Shown here piece by piece: positions 61,178 to 64,000 of a stretch of 64,000 bases of DNA. Both the position numbers and the translations under genes were made by a program. The DNA comes from Terriglobia bacterium. Lineage in GTDB: Bacteria > Acidobacteriota > Terriglobia > JAJPHL01. The notes beneath the pieces were generated by a model, which was not told where the DNA came from, searched no databases, and worked only from the letters and a program-made list of their open reading frames with translations. Location: contig JAJPHL010000032.1 in NCBI GenBank assembly GCA_021325275.1, positions 101,082 to 165,081 of the forward strand, in the 5' to 3' direction. Numbering within the stretch: the first letter of the stretch is position 1; each line of letters opens with the position of its first letter.

Positions 61178-61909
61178 CTAGCCCTTCTTCACCAACAAGT
61201 CATTTTCCACCGAGAAGACGCCCGGCATTCCCATCACTTTCATGTACGCCATTTGCTTGTCGAGCGGCGAGATCACCACGCCCTCGAGTTTCACGTTGCC
61301 GTTTTCCACGATGATGCGGATGGGATGTGCCGGATCCATCGAGCCGGCGAACGACGTTCCCCCGTAGATCAGGCGCGCGGCCTGGATGCGAATGCCGTCG
61401 TCGATCATCGACGTAGGCAGCACTTCCACTTGATCCGTCACGTCCTTCACGCCCTTCATGTCCTGCACGATCGCCAGCGCGGATTCATGGGCGATGGGAT
61501 TGTGCGCGTATCCGCCGAGCGTCACGGCGCCGTTGGTTACGTCCACTGTGAACCAATCGAAGACGTTGCCGAAAAACGTCCGGTCATAGGCGAGGTCTGT
61601 CGCTAATTTCTTCTGCAAGACGTCGTCGGCCACCGTGGGACCCGCTACGGCGATGTTGTTGACAACGTTCGTGAGCGCGCCGAAGCTGTGCGCCTTCTTC
61701 GCGGCGTTCAGTTTGTCCTGATATTTGTCGACGGAGCCGGAGAGCGTGGCAACGCAATCGTCGACCTTCACGTTGATGCCGGGATATTTGGCCAGATCCT
61801 GTGCCAGTTTCTCTTGCACGGCATTGTTGGTGGGAACGACGCAGGCAAAAGCGGCAGTGGAAAGCAACAAGAACGCAGCACTTAAAAACGTTAAGCCCTT
61901 GCGAGTCAT
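61178..61909 (-). CDS. Periplasmic triple BON-domain protein
   Basis: A 243-residue exported protein. A signal peptide (about 1-22) is followed by three BON domains, recognisable by repeats of V-x-V-x-V-x-D-G/N-x-V-x-L-x-G, for example D-V-T-N-G-A-V-T-L-G-G and V-E-N-G-N-V-K-L-E-G. BON domains bind membranes or phospholipid and support envelope integrity, as in OsmY. GAGGAGGAG is a strong ribosome site. Confidence 0.9.
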   Translation of the reverse strand: MTRKGLTFLSAAFLLLSTAAFACVVPTNNAVQEKLAQDLAKYPGINVKVDDCVATLSGSVDKYQDKLNAAKKAHSFGALTNVVNNIAVAGPTVADDVLQKKLATDLAYDRTFFGNVFDWFTVDVTNGAVTLGGYAHNPIAHESALAIVQDMKGVKDVTDQVEVLPTSMIDDGIRIQAARLIYGGTSFAGSMDPAHPIRIIVENGNVKLEGVVISPLDKQMAYMKVMGMPGVFSVENDLLVKKG

Positions 61910-62045
61910 AAAATCTCCTCCTCGCTTCCACCTAGTTAGACCCCGGTTGAAGCGGTTTAGGTTTCATGACCGCATTTGCCCGTGCAACAAAGCTTTACAA
62001 CAGGGAATAACGCCGCGCCAGGACGGTAGGATATGGAATGAGTGC

Positions 62046-62108
62046 GGTTATCAGGCCGGCGCGGGATACGATCTCGCAACCGGCCTGGGTTCGGTGAATG
62101 CAAACCTG
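62046..62108 (+). pseudogene. Remnant of an S53-type (sedolisin/kumamolisin) peptidase
   Basis: This in-frame 21-codon stretch reads G-Y-Q-A-G-A-G-Y-D-L-A-T-G-L-G-S-V-N-A-N-L, very like the end of secreted S53 peptidases and related acidobacterial proteins. The frame continues without S53 sequence on either side and overlaps no intact gene. It lies between the BON gene and icd, both on the opposite strand. It is best explained as a decayed peptidase gene; recognition is from memory of the family. Confidence 0.45.
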
Positions 62109-62122
62109 ACCCGCCGAGTGGG

Positions 62123-63364
62123 CTACATATTCGCGATTACAGCCGTCGCGAATTCCGATGTTTTGAGCTTGGAAGCGCCGGGCATCATGCGTTCCAAATC
62201 GTAAGTGACCTTTTTCTGCTCGATGGTTTTCTCGATGGCGTGTTCGATCATGTCCGCCACCGGTTTCCATCCCATGTAGCGGAACATCATGCACCCGCTC
62301 AACACCACCGACGACGGATTGATCACATCCTTGTCGGCATACTTCGGCGCGGTGCCGTGCGTCGCTTCGAAAACACCGTAGCCGTCGCCGATATTCGCAC
62401 CCGGCGCCATGCCGAGTCCGCCGACCTGCGCGGCGCACGCGTCGGACAAGTAGTCGCCGTTCAAGTTCGGGCACGCGACCACGCTGTACTCGTCGGCGCG
62501 CGTAAGGATCTGCTGGAACATCGAGTCGGCGATGCGGTCCTTGATCACGATCTTGCCGGCCGGCGCTTTGCCGCCGTGTTTTTCGTACACGTCGGTCTCG
62601 GTGATCGTGACGTCGCCGAATTCCTCGCGCGCCAGATCGTATCCCCAGTCGCGAAACGCGCCTTCGGTGAACTTCATGATGTTGCCTTTGTGTACGAGCG
62701 TGACGCTGGGCAATTTTTCCGCGATGGCGTACTTGATCGCCACGCGCACCAGGCGCTTCGATCCGGTGACCGACATCGGCTTGATACCGATACCGGAATC
62801 GCTGCGAACTTTCTTGCCCATTTCCGCCAGAAACGCGATGACCTTGGCGGCCTCCGGCGTTCCTTCTTTCCACTCGATGCCGGCGTAAACGTCTTCGGTG
62901 TTTTCGCGGAAAATCACCACGTTCATCAGTTCGGGACGCACCACCGGCGACGGGACGCCGGTGAAATAGCGCACCGGGCGCCAGCACGCGTACAAATCGA
63001 GCAACTGGCGCAGCGACACGTTCAGGCTGCGGATTCCGCCGCCGACCGGCGTAGTGAGCGGTCCTTTGATCGCGATGCGATACTCGACGATCGCGTCGAG
63101 CGTGCCTTGCGGCAGCCATTCCTTGAATTCGGTGAACGCTTTTTCGCCGGCGAAAACTTCGTACCAGACGATATGGCGCTTTCCACCGTAAGCTTTTTCC
63201 ACGGCGGCGTCGAACATGCGTACCGACGCCTTCCAGATGTCGCGGCCCGTGCCGTCGCCCTCGATGAAAGGGATGATCGGATTGTCGGGGATGATGAACT
63301 GGCCATTCTTGTATTCGATTTTCTGGCCGTCCGCCGGGACGGGCCGGTTGTTGAACGATGGCAT
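62123..63364 (-). CDS. icd: NADP-dependent isocitrate dehydrogenase
   Basis: A 413-residue TCA-cycle enzyme. Hallmarks are [13 protein letters not shown] near the start, the substrate-binding R-x-x-L-N-V-S-L-R and, near the C-terminus, the dinucleotide site with [11 protein letters not shown]. Length is standard. A TACAGT/TATTAG box region and an AGGAG site precede the ATG, so this gene has a normal leader. Confidence 0.97.
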   Translation of the reverse strand: MPSFNNRPVPADGQKIEYKNGQFIIPDNPIIPFIEGDGTGRDIWKASVRMFDAAVEKAYGGKRHIVWYEVFAGEKAFTEFKEWLPQGTLDAIVEYRIAIKGPLTTPVGGGIRSLNVSLRQLLDLYACWRPVRYFTGVPSPVVRPELMNVVIFRENTEDVYAGIEWKEGTPEAAKVIAFLAEMGKKVRSDSGIGIKPMSVTGSKRLVRVAIKYAIAEKLPSVTLVHKGNIMKFTEGAFRDWGYDLAREEFGDVTITETDVYEKHGGKAPAGKIVIKDRIADSMFQQILTRADEYSVVACPNLNGDYLSDACAAQVGGLGMAPGANIGDGYGVFEATHGTAPKYADKDVINPSSVVLSGCMMFRYMGWKPVADMIEHAIEKTIEQKKVTYDLERMMPGASKLKTSEFATAVIANM

Positions 63365-63439
63365 TGTCGGATGTTCTCCTAGAGAGTGAAACTAATACTG
63401 TATCGCAAATTCCCCAGTGCCGTGGCGCGAAGGCAGCGC

Positions 63440-63670
63440 TCAGGATTCCGAATCGGGCGGCTCGGGGTCTTCGTGGTTGGGAACCTCTTCGTGGTCCGGC
63501 GTGGACCGCGCGTTTTTCAGGATCAACAGTGCGCCGAGCGCGAGCGCCGCCAACAACGCCGGCGCCACGGCTACGAGCGTGAGTCGCGATTGCGTTTCGT
63601 ACAAGCGCAATCCTACAAAGACGGCGTTGCAGAAAAGAATTAATCCCGCGAGGATGTAGACGAATCGCAT
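63440..63670 (-). CDS. Small two-helix membrane protein
   Basis: A 76-residue protein with two membrane segments (about 3-20 and 32-50) and an acidic Pro-rich tail (D-H-E-E-V-P-N-H-E-D-P-E-P-P). Function unknown. The ATG lies 4 nt downstream of the thioredoxin-like gene stop on the same strand, so they are probably co-transcribed. Confidence 0.6.
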   Translation of the reverse strand: MRFVYILAGLILFCNAVFVGLRLYETQSRLTLVAVAPALLAALALGALLILKNARSTPDHEEVPNHEDPEPPDSES

Positions 63671-63674
63671 TCCA

Positions 63675-64000
63675 CTACTTCAGCAATTCGCGGATTGCCG
63701 ACGAGAGCGCTTCCGGCGTGGCGGTTCCGATGAACGCGCGCGCCAAATTGCCATGGCGATCGTAGAGGAACAGCGCGGGCAACGTGCCCGTCCACTGCGG
63801 ATGCACGTTGTGAACCCACGCGTCTTCGTTTTTCGTCTTGCGATAGTACGCCGGGAACGGAACGCCGTTGCGGTGCAAATATTTTTCGGCGTAGGAAAGC
63901 TCGCCCGGTGAGTCCAGCGTGACAGTGACGTAGTCGAGGCCTTGGGGTCCAAACTGCTTGGAGATTTTCAGAAGATCCTGCGTTTCGGCGCGGCACGGCT
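63675..64000 (-). CDS. Thioredoxin-like/TlpA-family protein, cut by the window end
   Basis: At least 107 C-terminal residues are visible. The frame runs to the window edge with P-C-R-A-E-T, probably the second half of a C-x-x-C active site, then the thioredoxin fold to F-I-G-T-A-T-P-E-A-L. The P-A-L-F-L-Y-D-R-H-G segment contains the usual cis-proline region. The N-terminus lies beyond 64000. It should be a periplasmic disulfide reductase. Confidence 0.75.
   Translation of the reverse strand, partial: PCRAETQDLLKISKQFGPQGLDYVTVTLDSPGELSYAEKYLHRNGVPFPAYYRKTKNEDAWVHNVHPQWTGTLPALFLYDRHGNLARAFIGTATPEALSSAIRELLK

Noticed and set aside
61725..62204. A full plus-strand gene of 159 codons
   Set aside because: Its first two thirds are antisense to the BON gene; only 21 codons near the end resemble a known family, so it is treated as a remnant.

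Overview
The window looks like chromosome of an acidobacterium close to Bryobacterales (Candidatus Solibacter relatives). That placement is inferred from three lineage-typical families seen together: a TIGR03437-type C-terminal domain protein (18659-21469), a TIGR03435-type protein (21507-22232) and an acidobacterial duplicated orphan permease (22368-24767). The DNA is GC-rich with strong G/C third positions. I could not run any search, so all names rest on motif recognition.

Layout. The left edge carries a broken IS4-type transposase start. At 319-11462 lies an exopolysaccharide/exosortase locus. A minus-strand operon runs histidine kinase, sigma-54 response regulator, exosortase, EpsI-like protein, UDP-sugar dehydrogenase. 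A plus-strand operon runs a receiver-less sigma-54 activator, Wza-like exporter, beta-barrel protein, priming sugar transferase, then a GH78 rhamnosidase. Next come an aldo/keto reductase, tRNA-Leu(CAG), a drug-type ABC exporter, BNR-propeller and adhesin-like secreted proteins, the orphan permease, a VapBC-like module, an amidohydrolase, glyA, hisS and aspS. From 32275 to 41747 an Anbu (ancestral proteasome subunit) cluster is split into two halves by a myo-inositol oxygenase, an ABC-2 exporter and a carbamoyltransferase. The remainder is mixed housekeeping and small-gene territory: ParDE, a KdgK-like kinase, PilZ, cold shock protein, an NHL propeller, a large M14 peptidase, a split transketolase followed by a NamZ-like muramidase and a flavoprotein, a third toxin-antitoxin pair, SDR, ATP-grasp, MazG-like, FAH-family, BON and icd genes, and a thioredoxin-like gene cut by the window end.

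Regulatory layout. The most striking pattern is that twelve genes from 18.6 to 50.2 kb have a TANNNT box 6-7 nt before the start codon and no Shine-Dalgarno sequence. This is the geometry of leaderless mRNAs. Other genes, mostly inside operons or with longer leaders, carry ordinary GGAGG-type sites. Intergenic spaces also hold several long inverted repeats, including a dispersed palindromic element present twice, arms that bracket the tRNA, and two hairpins whose loops contain a stop codon.
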